Of a stretch of 64,000 nt of DNA, positions 35,362-45,751 are shown in pieces. Position numbers and translations under genes: made by a program. The stretch spans positions 1-64,000 of the forward strand of contig NZ_CAJXNN010000001.1 in NCBI RefSeq assembly GCF_913057115.1. Direction: 5' to 3'. Position 1 is the stretch's first letter, and every line of letters starts with the position of its first letter. Below the pieces are notes generated by a model. That model worked only from the letters and a program-made list of their open reading frames with translations, did no database searches and was not told the DNA's origin. The stretch is from an uncultured Roseovarius sp. Its GTDB lineage: Bacteria; Pseudomonadota; Alphaproteobacteria; Rhodobacterales; Rhodobacteraceae.

Positions 35362-35928
35362 GTGACTGACCAGATTGACCTGACAGGAAAGCTACTGATC
35401 GCCATGCCCGGCATGGGCGACCCGCGATTCGCCCATGCGGTGATTTACGTCTGTGCGCATTCCGAAGAAGGCGCCATGGGATTGGTCATCAACAAGCCAA
35501 CAGGCGATTTGCACCTTCGCGATTTGCTGGAGCAGTTGTCAATCAAGCCAACCCCGGACACGCGTGACATCCAAGTGCATTTCGGCGGTCCGGTCGAACA
35601 CGGCCGCGGCTTTGTCTTACATGACTATGGCTATCACTCCTCGATTTCCACACTGGACGTGAACGAAGAGTTCGCGATGACCGCCACGCTGGATATTCTT
35701 GAGGACCTCGCCGAGGGGCGTGGCCCGGGAAAGGCCATCATGGCGCTTGGCTATGCGGGTTGGGGGCCCGGACAAGTGGAAGCCGAAATCGCCCAGAACG
35801 GTTGGCTCACCTGCGAGGCCGACCATGCCTTGGTTTTTCAAACCAGTGACACCCAGAAATGGGAAGCATCGCTCAAGAAACTGGGCATTAGCGCCTTGGC
35901 GTTATCGTCGGACGCAGGACACGCCTGA
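35362..35928 (+). CDS. YqgE/AlgH family protein
   Basis: 188 residues, GTG start. Motifs of the UPF0301 family: 'GKLLIAMPGMGDPRFAHAVIYVCAHSEEGAMGLVINKP', 'HFGGPVEHGRGFVLH' and 'LGYAGWGPGQVEAEIAQNGWL'. Function unsettled; AlgH influences alginate expression in Pseudomonas. The divergent DsbD-N-like gene starts 139 bp away. Confidence 0.93.
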   Translation: MTDQIDLTGKLLIAMPGMGDPRFAHAVIYVCAHSEEGAMGLVINKPTGDLHLRDLLEQLSIKPTPDTRDIQVHFGGPVEHGRGFVLHDYGYHSSISTLDVNEEFAMTATLDILEDLAEGRGPGKAIMALGYAGWGPGQVEAEIAQNGWLTCEADHALVFQTSDTQKWEASLKKLGISALALSSDAGHA

Positions 35929-35930
35929 AC

Positions 35931-36215
35931 CTATTTCAATTCGATCTCGACAAAGGCCATGGCGGCCGTGCCTGCGTTAATGACATTGTGCTCGACGCCT
36001 TCGCTTCGACGGTAAGCGTCTCCGGCACGGACGGTCACGTCCTGCCACTCTCCTCCCGGCAACTCCAGCCGCATATGACAATCCGTGAGCGCCGTGATGA
36101 CATAATCGTATTCATGCCGGTGCCAGCCGGTCTCTTGCCCGGGCTCAAAATCGAACCGCGTTACACGTACGCGATCGTCGTCGAGCATGGCCGTCGAAGA
36201 ACACTTGTCGGACAT
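35931..36215 (-). CDS. Small cupin-domain protein
   Basis: 94 residues forming one cupin barrel with metal-type histidines in 'GQETGWHRHEYDYVITAL' and 'RRSEGVEHNVINAG'. Such single-domain cupins are often metal-binding enzymes or sensors; no specific role can be read. The ATG at 36215 is preceded by AAAGG; the longer listed ORF is not supported. Confidence 0.85.
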   Translation of the reverse strand: MSDKCSSTAMLDDDRVRVTRFDFEPGQETGWHRHEYDYVITALTDCHMRLELPGGEWQDVTVRAGDAYRRSEGVEHNVINAGTAAMAFVEIELK

Positions 36216-36442
36216 GGATAACCTTTCTTTCAAAGAATGCCCGTCCACATCATGCCGTTGCACGATTGCATTGCAAAGCTATTCCTTGTGAAAGCACACG
36301 AAATTATTGGTGCCCGTTCGCGGCTGGAGTTTTACGACAAGTCCGGACCAAAGCATTGGCTGACCCTATTGGGTTGCTGCTGTGAACGGACCTGAGCGCC
36401 CAAATATTCCTTGGGCGCTGAAACCTAGCAATCTCGGGATTT

Positions 36443-36519
36443 TGGTAGCGGAGGAGGGACTTGAACCCCCGACACGCGGATTATGATTCCGCTGCTCTAA
36501 CCACCTGAGCTACTCCGCC
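36443..36519 (-). tRNA. tRNA-Met (CAT anticodon), elongator type
   Basis: The complement folds as a full tRNA: acceptor GGCGGAG / CTCCGCT with encoded CCA, D arm 'AGCTCAGGTGGTTAGAGCA', anticodon stem GCGGA / TCCGC with loop ATCATAA (anticodon CAT), and T arm 'GGGGGTTCAAGTCCC'. The lack of initiator features points to elongator Met. A lysidine-modified tRNA-Ile with CAT cannot be excluded from sequence alone. Confidence 0.95.
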
Positions 36520-36590
36520 AAACCGTGGCGGTAGGTAAGACAGGGCGCGCGTCAGGTCAAGTGCCAAAATCGTGGTTTTCGCCAGGCGGC

Positions 36591-37139
36591 TCAGCTTCTG
36601 TTCAGCAGCGGCTCGATCGCGCGTGTAATCGCTTGGGCGCGGGGCCGAGTTGCCGACCCCCAGACATTAACGACCTTGCCATCTGGACCAATCAGAACCT
36701 TGGTGAAGTTCCAGCTTGGAGTGAACCCCTCTGCCTCTGCAAGCCACTTGTAAAACGGATGTGCTTCGGGGCCGCGTACGCGGGTAATTGTCGTCATCGG
36801 TAAGGTCAGATTGAAATTCACCTCACAAAACTCAGCGACTTGTTCATCGCTGGCAAACTCTTGCTTGAAGTCCTGTGAGGGGACAGCCAATACGACCAAC
36901 CCTTGATCGCGGTACTCGTCATAAAGAGCCTGAAGCCCATCGTATTGCTTGGTGAACCCACAACGTGAAGCCGTGTTCACGACAAGCACAGGCTGGCCAG
37001 CCCAATCGGAAAACGAAAGTACCCCGCCATCAATCGAGTCGAAGCGCCAAGATCGGTCAGCCGCTACAGCCGGTATGGTCGAGAGTCCGGCCCACAGGCA
37101 GGCGGTGCCCAGAAATCGGCGGCGAGAATGCATCGGCAT
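36591..37139 (-). CDS. Glutathione peroxidase, Tat-exported
   Basis: 182 residues. The N-terminus has a twin-arginine motif (SRRRFLG) and a hydrophobic stretch, so the enzyme acts in the periplasm. The catalytic cysteine is in 'VNTASRCGFTKQY', with the glutamine ('VPSQDFKQEF') and tryptophan ('SWNFTKVLIG') of the active site present. As in most bacterial members the residue is Cys rather than Sec, so thioredoxin-like reductants are possible. GGAG upstream supports the start at 37139. Confidence 0.93.
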   Translation of the reverse strand: MPMHSRRRFLGTACLWAGLSTIPAVAADRSWRFDSIDGGVLSFSDWAGQPVLVVNTASRCGFTKQYDGLQALYDEYRDQGLVVLAVPSQDFKQEFASDEQVAEFCEVNFNLTLPMTTITRVRGPEAHPFYKWLAEAEGFTPSWNFTKVLIGPDGKVVNVWGSATRPRAQAITRAIEPLLNRS

Positions 37140-37241
37140 GGGTCACTCCAGAATGAAATTCCGTCGCTCGATATGTAGACCGGGCAATGCCTTCGTCCAA
37201 TGCAGCTTGTGTCCTGCGCCAAGCTCAAGCATTTTCCACCT

Positions 37242-38675
37242 ATGACACATCACACAGACACGTCCAGAAACCTTGACGATCTTCGCGACATTCTTGGCCC
37301 GGACTACGTAAAGACAGGCGAAGAGGCCGCGCCATGGTCACGCGACTGGCCGGGTCACGCACATTGGACGCCGCTTGCCGTCGTAAGGCCCGCAAACACC
37401 CAAGAAGTCGCCAAAGTGGTCCAATGGGCCAATCATACCGCGACTCCCGTTGTGCCGGTTTCAGGGAATACCGGCCTTGTCGAAGGGAGCAGCGCCGAAG
37501 GGGCACTCATGCTGTCCCTGGATCGCCTGTCGGCGATTCGTGAAATCCGTCCAGAGGCGAAGGTGGCGATTGTCGAAGCGGGCGCTGTCCTGTCCAATAT
37601 CCACAGCGCAGCCGAAGAGCATGATTTGATCTTTCCCCTGACCTTTGGCGCCCGGGGCTCCGCCATGATCGGCGGAGCATTGTCGACCAATGCGGGCGGA
37701 TCGAACGTGGTGCGCTATGGCAATACGCGGCACCTCTGCCTTGGTATCGAGGCCGTCCTGCCCACCGGCGAAGTCGTGGATTTGATGAGTGAGTTGCACA
37801 AGGACAATTCCGGCTATGACCTTCGCGATCTGCTGATCGGAGCCGAGGGGACATTGGGCATCATCACGGCGGCTGTGCTCAAGCTGCACCCCAAGCCCAA
37901 AGCCTATGCCACAGCCATGGTCGCCGCCCCGTCACTCAAAGATGCGCTGACCCTGCTCAACATTTTACAACAGGAAACCGGCGGCGCGGTCGAAGCCTTT
38001 GAATTCATGCCGCAGGTTTACATGCAGGCCTATCTTGAGCGCTTCCCCGAGGCACGCGCGCCCTTCGATGAGGCGTACGACATCAACATTCTGGTTGAGG
38101 TCGGTGCCCTTTCCCCGCGCGAGGCCACCCCCGGCCCGGATGGTCAGGTGCCCGTCACCGCCCACCTCGAGGAGGTCTTGGGCCGCTTGTTCGAGCAGGG
38201 TGCCATTCTGGATGCCGCCGTCGCCCAATCAGATGCGCAACGCCAAGAAATGTGGGCGCGGCGCGAAGCCTCGGCCGAGGTGGCGCGTTTAAGGCAACCC
38301 TTGGTCGACAACGATATCGCCGTGCCACTGGACAAGATGCAGGAGCTGCTTGAGCAGATCACCGAAAACGCGCTGTCACTTGATCCTGACCTCCTTCCGA
38401 TGTGCGTGGCACACCTTGGCGACGGCAACCTGCACTTCGCCGCATGGCCCAGCACGGATGACCCTGAAACCTTAAAGAAAATCAAGGATATGGTGGATGA
38501 CACCGCGATTGCCTTGGGCGGGAGTTTCTCCGCCGAACATGGCGTTGGCTTGACCAAGAAGCCCGCCATGTCCCGGCACAAGAACCCGACGGCCCTCAAG
38601 GCGATGCGCGCGATCAAACAGGCTCTTGACCCTCAGGGCATCATGAACCCCGGGAAAGTACTGCCTGACGATTAG
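37242..38675 (+). CDS. FAD-binding 2-hydroxyacid oxidoreductase
   Basis: 477 residues of the GlcD/D-2-hydroxyglutarate dehydrogenase type. The N-terminal PCMH FAD domain shows 'VVPVSGNTGLVEGS' and 'GGALSTNAGGSNVVRYGNTR'; the C-terminal FAD-oxidase domain shows 'HLGDGNLHFAAW' and ends 'SAEHGVGLTKK...DPQGIMNPGKVLP'. Substrate could be D-2-hydroxyglutarate, D-lactate or glycolate. The start is uncertain because no strong ribosome-binding site precedes the ATG at 37242; 37200 is the alternative. It overlaps hemC at the 3' end. Confidence 0.9.
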   Translation: MTHHTDTSRNLDDLRDILGPDYVKTGEEAAPWSRDWPGHAHWTPLAVVRPANTQEVAKVVQWANHTATPVVPVSGNTGLVEGSSAEGALMLSLDRLSAIREIRPEAKVAIVEAGAVLSNIHSAAEEHDLIFPLTFGARGSAMIGGALSTNAGGSNVVRYGNTRHLCLGIEAVLPTGEVVDLMSELHKDNSGYDLRDLLIGAEGTLGIITAAVLKLHPKPKAYATAMVAAPSLKDALTLLNILQQETGGAVEAFEFMPQVYMQAYLERFPEARAPFDEAYDINILVEVGALSPREATPGPDGQVPVTAHLEEVLGRLFEQGAILDAAVAQSDAQRQEMWARREASAEVARLRQPLVDNDIAVPLDKMQELLEQITENALSLDPDLLPMCVAHLGDGNLHFAAWPSTDDPETLKKIKDMVDDTAIALGGSFSAEHGVGLTKKPAMSRHKNPTALKAMRAIKQALDPQGIMNPGKVLPDD

Positions 38676-39619
38676 TCGCGCCAGTCGAAGAATCCGGGTC
38701 CACCCTGTTCCAATAGCTTTACAGCCATCTCGCGGCCAAGGTCGGGACCATCTTCGATCGGCGCGGACTGGTCATCGGAAAGCGCTTCCGACCCGTCCGG
38801 GCGCAGCACCTCACCACGAAGGCGCAGCGTGCCACCATCCAGTTCCGCCAAGCCTGCAATGGGCGTTTCACACGACCCATCAAGTGCGGCGAGGAAGGCC
38901 CGTTCGGCGGCGAGCCGTTGGCCCGTGACCTTGTCGTGAATTGCCGCCAGCATATCGGCGGTACGGGTGTCATCCATCCGCCGTTCGATCCCGATGGCTC
39001 CTTGGGCCACGGCGGGCAGCATCACGTCAGGCTCAACCGCGGCAGTGGCCACATCGGCACGATCCAGACGATTGAGGCCGGCCATGGCAAGAAAGGTACA
39101 GGCGGCCACGCCATCATCCAATTTCTTCAATCGTGTCTGTACGTTACCGCGAAATTCAACCACATTCAAATGGGGATACTTCACCAAAACCTGCGCCTTG
39201 CGCCGTAAGGATGAGGTGCCCACCTTGGCCCCCTCCTCAAGCTCGGCCAGTGATGTGACATGCGGCGAGACAAAAGCATCGCGCACGTCTTCACGTGGCA
39301 GATAGGTATCCAGAACCAACCCCTCGGGCTGCAAGACCGGCATATCCTTCATCGAGTGAATCGCAATGTCGATATCCCCCTTGAGCATCGCATCTTCAAT
39401 CTCGCGGGTGAACAGACCCTTGCCGCCGATCTCTTTCAACGGACGGTCAATCACCTTGTCGCCCGTTGTTTTTATCACAACGATTTCAAAGGCTTCTTGA
39501 GGAAGGTCGAAAGCGGCGGACAGCCTGTCACGGGTCTCATAGGCCTGCGCAAGAGCCAGCGGAGAACCACGGGTGCCCAGCTTCATCGGGGTATCGGGGG
39601 TCGGTAAATCGCGTGTCAT
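38672..39619 (-). CDS. hemC: Porphobilinogen deaminase (hydroxymethylbilane synthase)
   Basis: Polymerises four porphobilinogens into hydroxymethylbilane in tetrapyrrole synthesis. Motifs include '[13 protein letters not shown]', '[15 protein letters not shown]', 'AIHSMKDMP' and the dipyrromethane-cofactor cysteine in '[11 protein letters not shown]'. 315 residues is standard. Divergent from hemE with a 96-bp gap that must carry both promoters. Confidence 0.97.
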   Translation of the reverse strand: MTRDLPTPDTPMKLGTRGSPLALAQAYETRDRLSAAFDLPQEAFEIVVIKTTGDKVIDRPLKEIGGKGLFTREIEDAMLKGDIDIAIHSMKDMPVLQPEGLVLDTYLPREDVRDAFVSPHVTSLAELEEGAKVGTSSLRRKAQVLVKYPHLNVVEFRGNVQTRLKKLDDGVAACTFLAMAGLNRLDRADVATAAVEPDVMLPAVAQGAIGIERRMDDTRTADMLAAIHDKVTGQRLAAERAFLAALDGSCETPIAGLAELDGGTLRLRGEVLRPDGSEALSDDQSAPIEDGPDLGREMAVKLLEQGGPGFFDWRD

Positions 39620-39715
39620 GGCATGGGTCTAGCCATGTCCCAGCGCCCTGACAAGCGGCGGATGCTTGACATTGTGTCGCCATGGGGTGACCACCTTGCC
39701 AAACGGAGGAACACC

Positions 39716-40750
39716 ATGACCGCGCATAAGACGATCCTGAGGGCCCTCGCGGGCGAAACGCTTGAGACACCGCCCATCTGGATGATGCGGCAGGCAGGGC
39801 GGTATCTGCCCGAGTACAAGGCCACGCGCGCGGAAGCGGGCGACTTCCTTTCCTTGTGTTATAACAGTGACTTAGCCACTGAAGTCACCCTGCAACCGAT
39901 CCGCCGTTATGGATTTGACGCGGCCATTCTTTTTGCCGACATCTTGCTTGTGCCGCAGGCCTTGGGCGCGGATCTGTGGTTTGTCACCGGCGAAGGCCCA
40001 CGGCTTTCGACAATCACCAATGAGGCGGGGTTCAAGGCCCTGAAACCGGCGTCCGATATCCACGAAACCCTAAATCCGATTTACCAAACCGTGCGTAACC
40101 TTGCCGCAGCACTTCCCAAGGAAACCACGCTCATCGGATTCGCCGGCGCGCCCTGGACGGTGGCTACCTATATGATCGCCGGGCAAGGCACCCCCGATCA
40201 AGGCCCAGCCCATGCGCTGAAGGCTGAAAACAAAGACCTTTTCGAAGCGCTGCTGGAGCGTCTGACCGAAGCCACCATCGAATACCTCTCGGCCCAGATT
40301 GAGGCAGGTGCCGAATGCGTCAAGCTTTTCGACAGCTGGGCCGGGTCACTGAAAGGTGAAGATTTCGACAATTACGCGACCGCCCCGGCGAAACGCATCA
40401 TTGCCGAACTCAAGGCCCGCCACGGCGATATTCCGATCATCGCCTTCCCAAGGCAGGCCGGGGATAAGTACATAGGATTCCACGAAAAAACTGGGGCGGA
40501 CTGTGTTGCGCTGGACGATTCGGTGAGCCCCGAATGGGGGGCCGCGAATGTGCAAACCTCGGGCTGCGTACAGGGAAATCTTGCGTCAAGACATATGGTT
40601 ACGGGTGGTGACGACCTTGTGCGCGAAACCCGCCACATCGTGGACGCCTTCAAAAATGGCCCGCATATCTTCAACCTTGGCCACGGGATCACCCCCGATG
40701 CCGACCCCGACAACGTGCAACTGATGATCGACACGGTGCGCGGCGGATAA
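39716..40750 (+). CDS. hemE: Uroporphyrinogen decarboxylase
   Basis: Converts uroporphyrinogen III to coproporphyrinogen III. Family motifs are present: '[16 protein letters not shown]', '[14 protein letters not shown]', '[14 protein letters not shown]', 'FDSWAG' and 'NLGHGITP'. The ATG at 39716 has GGAGG 7 bases upstream, giving 344 residues; the longer listed ORF is not needed. The stop is followed within 2 bp by the second CGTACGA hairpin element, which likely terminates the transcript. Confidence 0.97.
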   Translation: MTAHKTILRALAGETLETPPIWMMRQAGRYLPEYKATRAEAGDFLSLCYNSDLATEVTLQPIRRYGFDAAILFADILLVPQALGADLWFVTGEGPRLSTITNEAGFKALKPASDIHETLNPIYQTVRNLAAALPKETTLIGFAGAPWTVATYMIAGQGTPDQGPAHALKAENKDLFEALLERLTEATIEYLSAQIEAGAECVKLFDSWAGSLKGEDFDNYATAPAKRIIAELKARHGDIPIIAFPRQAGDKYIGFHEKTGADCVALDDSVSPEWGAANVQTSGCVQGNLASRHMVTGGDDLVRETRHIVDAFKNGPHIFNLGHGITPDADPDNVQLMIDTVRGG

Positions 40751-40751
40751 T

Positions 40752-40854
40752 TTCGTACGAGTCGTACGCTCAAGGGGCCATTTTCGTACGAAAACCGGCC
40801 CCTTTCCAAAATGCACCGTACGAGTCGTACGAAACAGGCCAACCGTACGGTGCA
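40752..40854. repeat. CGTACGA triple-hairpin element, copy 2
   Basis: Same design as the copy at 4791: TTCGTACGAGTCGTACG (40752-40768); a terminator-like stem AAGGGGCC/GGCCCCTT enclosing TTTTCGTACGAAAA (40772-40804); then CCGTACGAGTCGTACGAA (40817-40834) followed by ACCGTACGG. In addition TGCACCGTACG and CGTACGGTGCA (40812-40822 and 40844-40854) form an 11-bp perfect inverted repeat just upstream of the antitoxin-like gene. It probably ends hemE transcription and may hold an operator. Confidence 0.8.
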
Positions 40855-40912
40855 CATGGCCCATATTAACCTTTTCCAGACATGCTACCTCAGCACGACA
40901 AGAGGCAAAGCC

Positions 40913-41152
40913 ATGTTCATCGAAGTTCTTAGCAACGAATTCCGCACCCGGTTTCGGGCATATATGGATCACCACCTCACCACAGGCGATCGCATCCTCG
41001 TCACCCGCCACGGCGAACCTGTGGGCGCTTGGGTGAGTCACCGGGATTTCAAACGGCTGGAAGAGGCCGACAACAGCCGAGAAGAATTTCTGGAACACCA
41101 GCACCAACAGCGGATGCGCGACTATCGCATGTTACGTTATGAGCAGATGTAG
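40913..41152 (+). CDS. Orphan Phd/YefM-like antitoxin-type protein
   Basis: 79 residues resembling the N-terminal DNA-binding part of Phd/YefM antitoxins ('MFIEVLSNEFRTRFRAYMDHHLTTGDRILVTRHGEPVGAWVSHRDFKRLEE'), followed by a charged helical tail. No toxin gene follows; the next gene is clpB on the other strand. I chose the ATG at 40913 because it begins the Phd-like fold, but an in-frame ATG at 40853 is possible. The CGTACG palindromes upstream are candidates for its operator. Confidence 0.6.
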   Translation: MFIEVLSNEFRTRFRAYMDHHLTTGDRILVTRHGEPVGAWVSHRDFKRLEEADNSREEFLEHQHQQRMRDYRMLRYEQM

Positions 41153-41155
41153 ATA

Positions 41156-41255
41156 GGGGGCTTTGCCCCCGCCGCCCTTCGGGCGACTCCCCCAGGATAT
41201 TTTAGAACAGAAGAAGATTGATGCGTTCATGTCTTCTTCTGGCCCCAAATATCCC
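41156..41255. repeat. Inverted pair of REP-like hairpin elements
   Basis: GGGGG-CTTTG-CCCCC (41156-41170) and CGCCC-TTC-GGGCG (41173-41185) are followed by CCCCCAGGATATTTTAGAAC and AGAAGAAG. From 41232 the complement returns (TCTTCTTCTGG...AAATATCC), so two copies face each other around a 14-bp centre. Hairpin-plus-GGATATTTT units look like dispersed intergenic repeats of this lineage. They separate the antitoxin-like gene from clpB and may act as a two-way terminator. Confidence 0.6.
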
Positions 41256-41329
41256 CGCCGGAGGCACCCGAGGAAGAGGCCGGAGGCCGATGACGAGATA
41301 TCAAGCGCGCGCGCAGCGCGCACAATATG

Positions 41330-41353
41330 AAAACCCCCGCGCGGGGCGGGGGC
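41330..41353 (-). terminator. Rho-independent terminator of clpB
   Basis: On the minus strand CCCCCGCCCCGCGCGGGGGTTTT forms a GC-rich hairpin with a T run, about 10 nt after the clpB stop codon. Confidence 0.7.
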
Positions 41354-41361
41354 TCAAAGGT

Positions 41362-43980
<2,619 letters not shown>

Positions 43981-44061
43981 GGTAGTTCTCCTTTTTCCAA
44001 GCGTTCCCCCGGGTTGCCCACCCAGTATTAGGCATGGGACGGTCGGGGACCTCGACCATTG

Positions 44062-44090
44062 AAATGGGTAACGGGCGCGTGATCTTCAAG
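44062..44090 (-). promoter_or_regulatory. Heat-shock (RpoH-type) promoter of clpB
   Basis: On the minus strand CTTGAA (44085-44090) and CCATTT, within CCCATTT (44062-44068), are separated by 17 nt. This fits the alphaproteobacterial RpoH pattern of a CTTGAA -35 and a C-rich -10, and the gene downstream is a classic heat-shock gene. Confidence 0.65.
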
Positions 44091-44177
44091 GATTGCTTGG
44101 CCAAATCCCGCCACCGATGTGGTTTTGCGAAAACTTTTTCGTGATTCCCCCTGAAAGCCGCGCCAGGCCGCACCACC

Positions 44178-44197
44178 TATCCACAATGTTATCCACA
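44178..44197 (+). promoter_or_regulatory. Pair of DnaA-box-like sites upstream of a small gene
   Basis: CTATCCACA (44178-44186, one mismatch) and TTATCCACA (44189-44197, perfect consensus) lie in direct orientation 11 bp apart, 20 bp upstream of the 92-residue gene and divergent from clpB. Confidence 0.5.
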
Positions 44198-44216
44198 GGC
44201 CCGCGAGGACAGACCA

Positions 44217-44495
44217 ATGACCATGCCGAAAGTGATCCTGAGCCGCGTTCAATACGCTCCCGAGGTGCCCGGCTTCACCGCGCTCGTTCATGTGTGTGAC
44301 GGCGGGATGGACTATACCTACCCGGTGCAAATGGCCGCCCCGCTGACGGAGGAATTCGACACGATCAGCCGCGCCCTGACCCGGCGGGGCCTTTCCGCGC
44401 ACCAGAACGCCAAGGCGGATTGTTTGCGCATGGTGAGGCCCGATCTGACACGGCTTGATCCCGGTCTTGGTGTGAAAAACGGTGTCGCCGCCTAA
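44217..44495 (+). CDS. Conserved hypothetical protein
   Basis: 92 residues, soluble, 'MPKVILSRVQYAPEVPGFTALVHVCDGGMDYTYPVQM'. The ATG at 44217 is preceded by GAGGAC; a second ATG two codons later is possible. I do not recognise the family. Two DnaA-box-like sequences lie directly upstream. It shares its orientation with the next small gene and pyrF. Confidence 0.7.
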   Translation: MTMPKVILSRVQYAPEVPGFTALVHVCDGGMDYTYPVQMAAPLTEEFDTISRALTRRGLSAHQNAKADCLRMVRPDLTRLDPGLGVKNGVAA

Positions 44496-44623
44496 GGCCT
44501 GACATCTTTCCGGAGCGGGGAAAGCGCTTTTGGAATTCACCTCGTTTCCAAGAGCCACCGCGTTTAAGACATGCGTGTTTGTAGTGAGTGATGCGATGAC
44601 CATGCAGGTCATCAAGGGGTTAT

Positions 44624-44893
44624 ATGCACATATTGGATGTCGAGCTGGCAGCGCTTCGAAATTGCCCTGAAACCGGGCGAGTCAACGCGACCGTGACCTT
44701 GAGGACAGACGCGGGCAGTATGACCATCGAGGCCACGGCCTCGGATGATCGGGACGGCGACAGGCGCGGCTTTATCGAAACGTTGATGCAGGATGTCATG
44801 CGCCAAATCCGCTTCATGCCCGAGGTGCGAAGCGGCCAGACACGGGTCACCCTTGCACCGGATGCGCTTGACCGCGCGATGCAACAGGCTTGA
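44624..44893 (+). CDS. Conserved hypothetical protein upstream of pyrF
   Basis: 89 residues, soluble, mixed alpha/beta ('MHILDVELAALRNCPETGRVNATVTLRTDAGSMTIEATAS'). Unknown function. It lies 60 bp upstream of pyrF on the same strand and may share its transcript. Confidence 0.72.
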   Translation: MHILDVELAALRNCPETGRVNATVTLRTDAGSMTIEATASDDRDGDRRGFIETLMQDVMRQIRFMPEVRSGQTRVTLAPDALDRAMQQA

Positions 44894-44953
44894 CGCGGGC
44901 CGGGCAGGCCGCGACAAGGGCCGCGCAATCCACCCGCGAGAAGGCCCTTGCCC

Positions 44954-45655
44954 ATGTCCCATGCCCCTGACGACCGTCTGATCGTTGCCCTTGATGTGCC
45001 GAACGCCCTTGAGGGGCTGCAACTGGCCGAGAGTTTGGGCGATGCGGTGAGCTTCTACAAAATCGGCTTGGGGATGCTGACTGGTGGGGGCCTCGCGCTT
45101 GCCAATGAACTCAAGCAAGATCACGGCAAGCGCATTTTCCTCGATATGAAACTGTTCGATATCGGGGCCACTGTCGAGGCAGCAGTGCGCGGTCTGGCGC
45201 AGTTCGATCTGGATTTTCTCACGGTCCATGGCGACCCGCATGTGGTACGCGCCGCGCAGGAAGGCGCAAGCGGCAGCCAAACCAAGATTCTGGCTGTGAC
45301 CATTCTGACCTCTTTGGACCGCGGCGATCTGGATGCAGGTCTGATCAAACCCGGGGATATTCGCGATCTGGTGGCCGAACGCGCGGGCCGCGCCTTCGAG
45401 GCAGGGGCCGATGGCGTGATCGCCAGCCCGCAAGAGGCGGCGATGATCCGCGCCCTGCCCGAGGCCGATGGCCGCTTGATCGTGACCCCGGGTGTGCGCC
45501 CGGCGGGCGCGGCACTGGGCGATCAGAAGCGGGTGGCGACACCCGCGCAGGCGTTGCATGACGGGGCCGATCATATCGTCGTGGGGCGTCCGGTCTGGGC
45601 TGCACCGGACCCGGCAAAGGCAGCCCGGGATATTCTGTCGGAGATTTCGAGGTAA
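44954..45655 (+). CDS. pyrF: Orotidine-5'-phosphate decarboxylase
   Basis: Makes UMP from OMP. The catalytic lysine/aspartate motif 'FLDMKLFDIGATVEAAV' and phosphate-binding 'IVTPGVRPAG' and 'HIVVGRPVW' are present in a single TIM barrel of 233 residues. The ATG at 44954 has GAGAAGG upstream; the track's TTG start at 44948 is less likely. A double stem-loop repeat lies 46 bp downstream and may end the transcript. Confidence 0.96.
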   Translation: MSHAPDDRLIVALDVPNALEGLQLAESLGDAVSFYKIGLGMLTGGGLALANELKQDHGKRIFLDMKLFDIGATVEAAVRGLAQFDLDFLTVHGDPHVVRAAQEGASGSQTKILAVTILTSLDRGDLDAGLIKPGDIRDLVAERAGRAFEAGADGVIASPQEAAMIRALPEADGRLIVTPGVRPAGAALGDQKRVATPAQALHDGADHIVVGRPVWAAPDPAKAARDILSEISR

Positions 45656-45700
45656 GGCGCTTCGGACGGGTTTGGACACCACGACTGCCGGGGGCGCATA

Positions 45701-45746
45701 CGAAATCTTGAAAAGATTTCGATCCGTTTTCTTTGCAAGAAAACGG
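45701..45746. repeat. Tandem double stem-loop repeat, copy B
   Basis: CGAAATCTT/AAGATTTCG with loop GAA (45701-45721), then CCGTTTTCTT/AAGAAAACGG with loop TGC (45724-45746). Both stems are perfect. Located between the convergent pyrF and hydrolase-OsmC genes, where a two-way terminator would be useful. Confidence 0.8.
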
Positions 45747-45751
45747 CCCCC

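Noticed and set aside
36443-36519. tRNA-Ile (lysidine-modified CAT) instead of tRNA-Met
   Set aside because: Not fully excluded, but the stem sequences look like those usually annotated as elongator tRNA-Met in this group.
39620-40912. Chromosome origin next to hemE
   Set aside because: hemE borders the origin in Caulobacter, but here the hemC-hemE gap is 96 bp without DnaA boxes, and downstream there are only CGTACGA hairpins.
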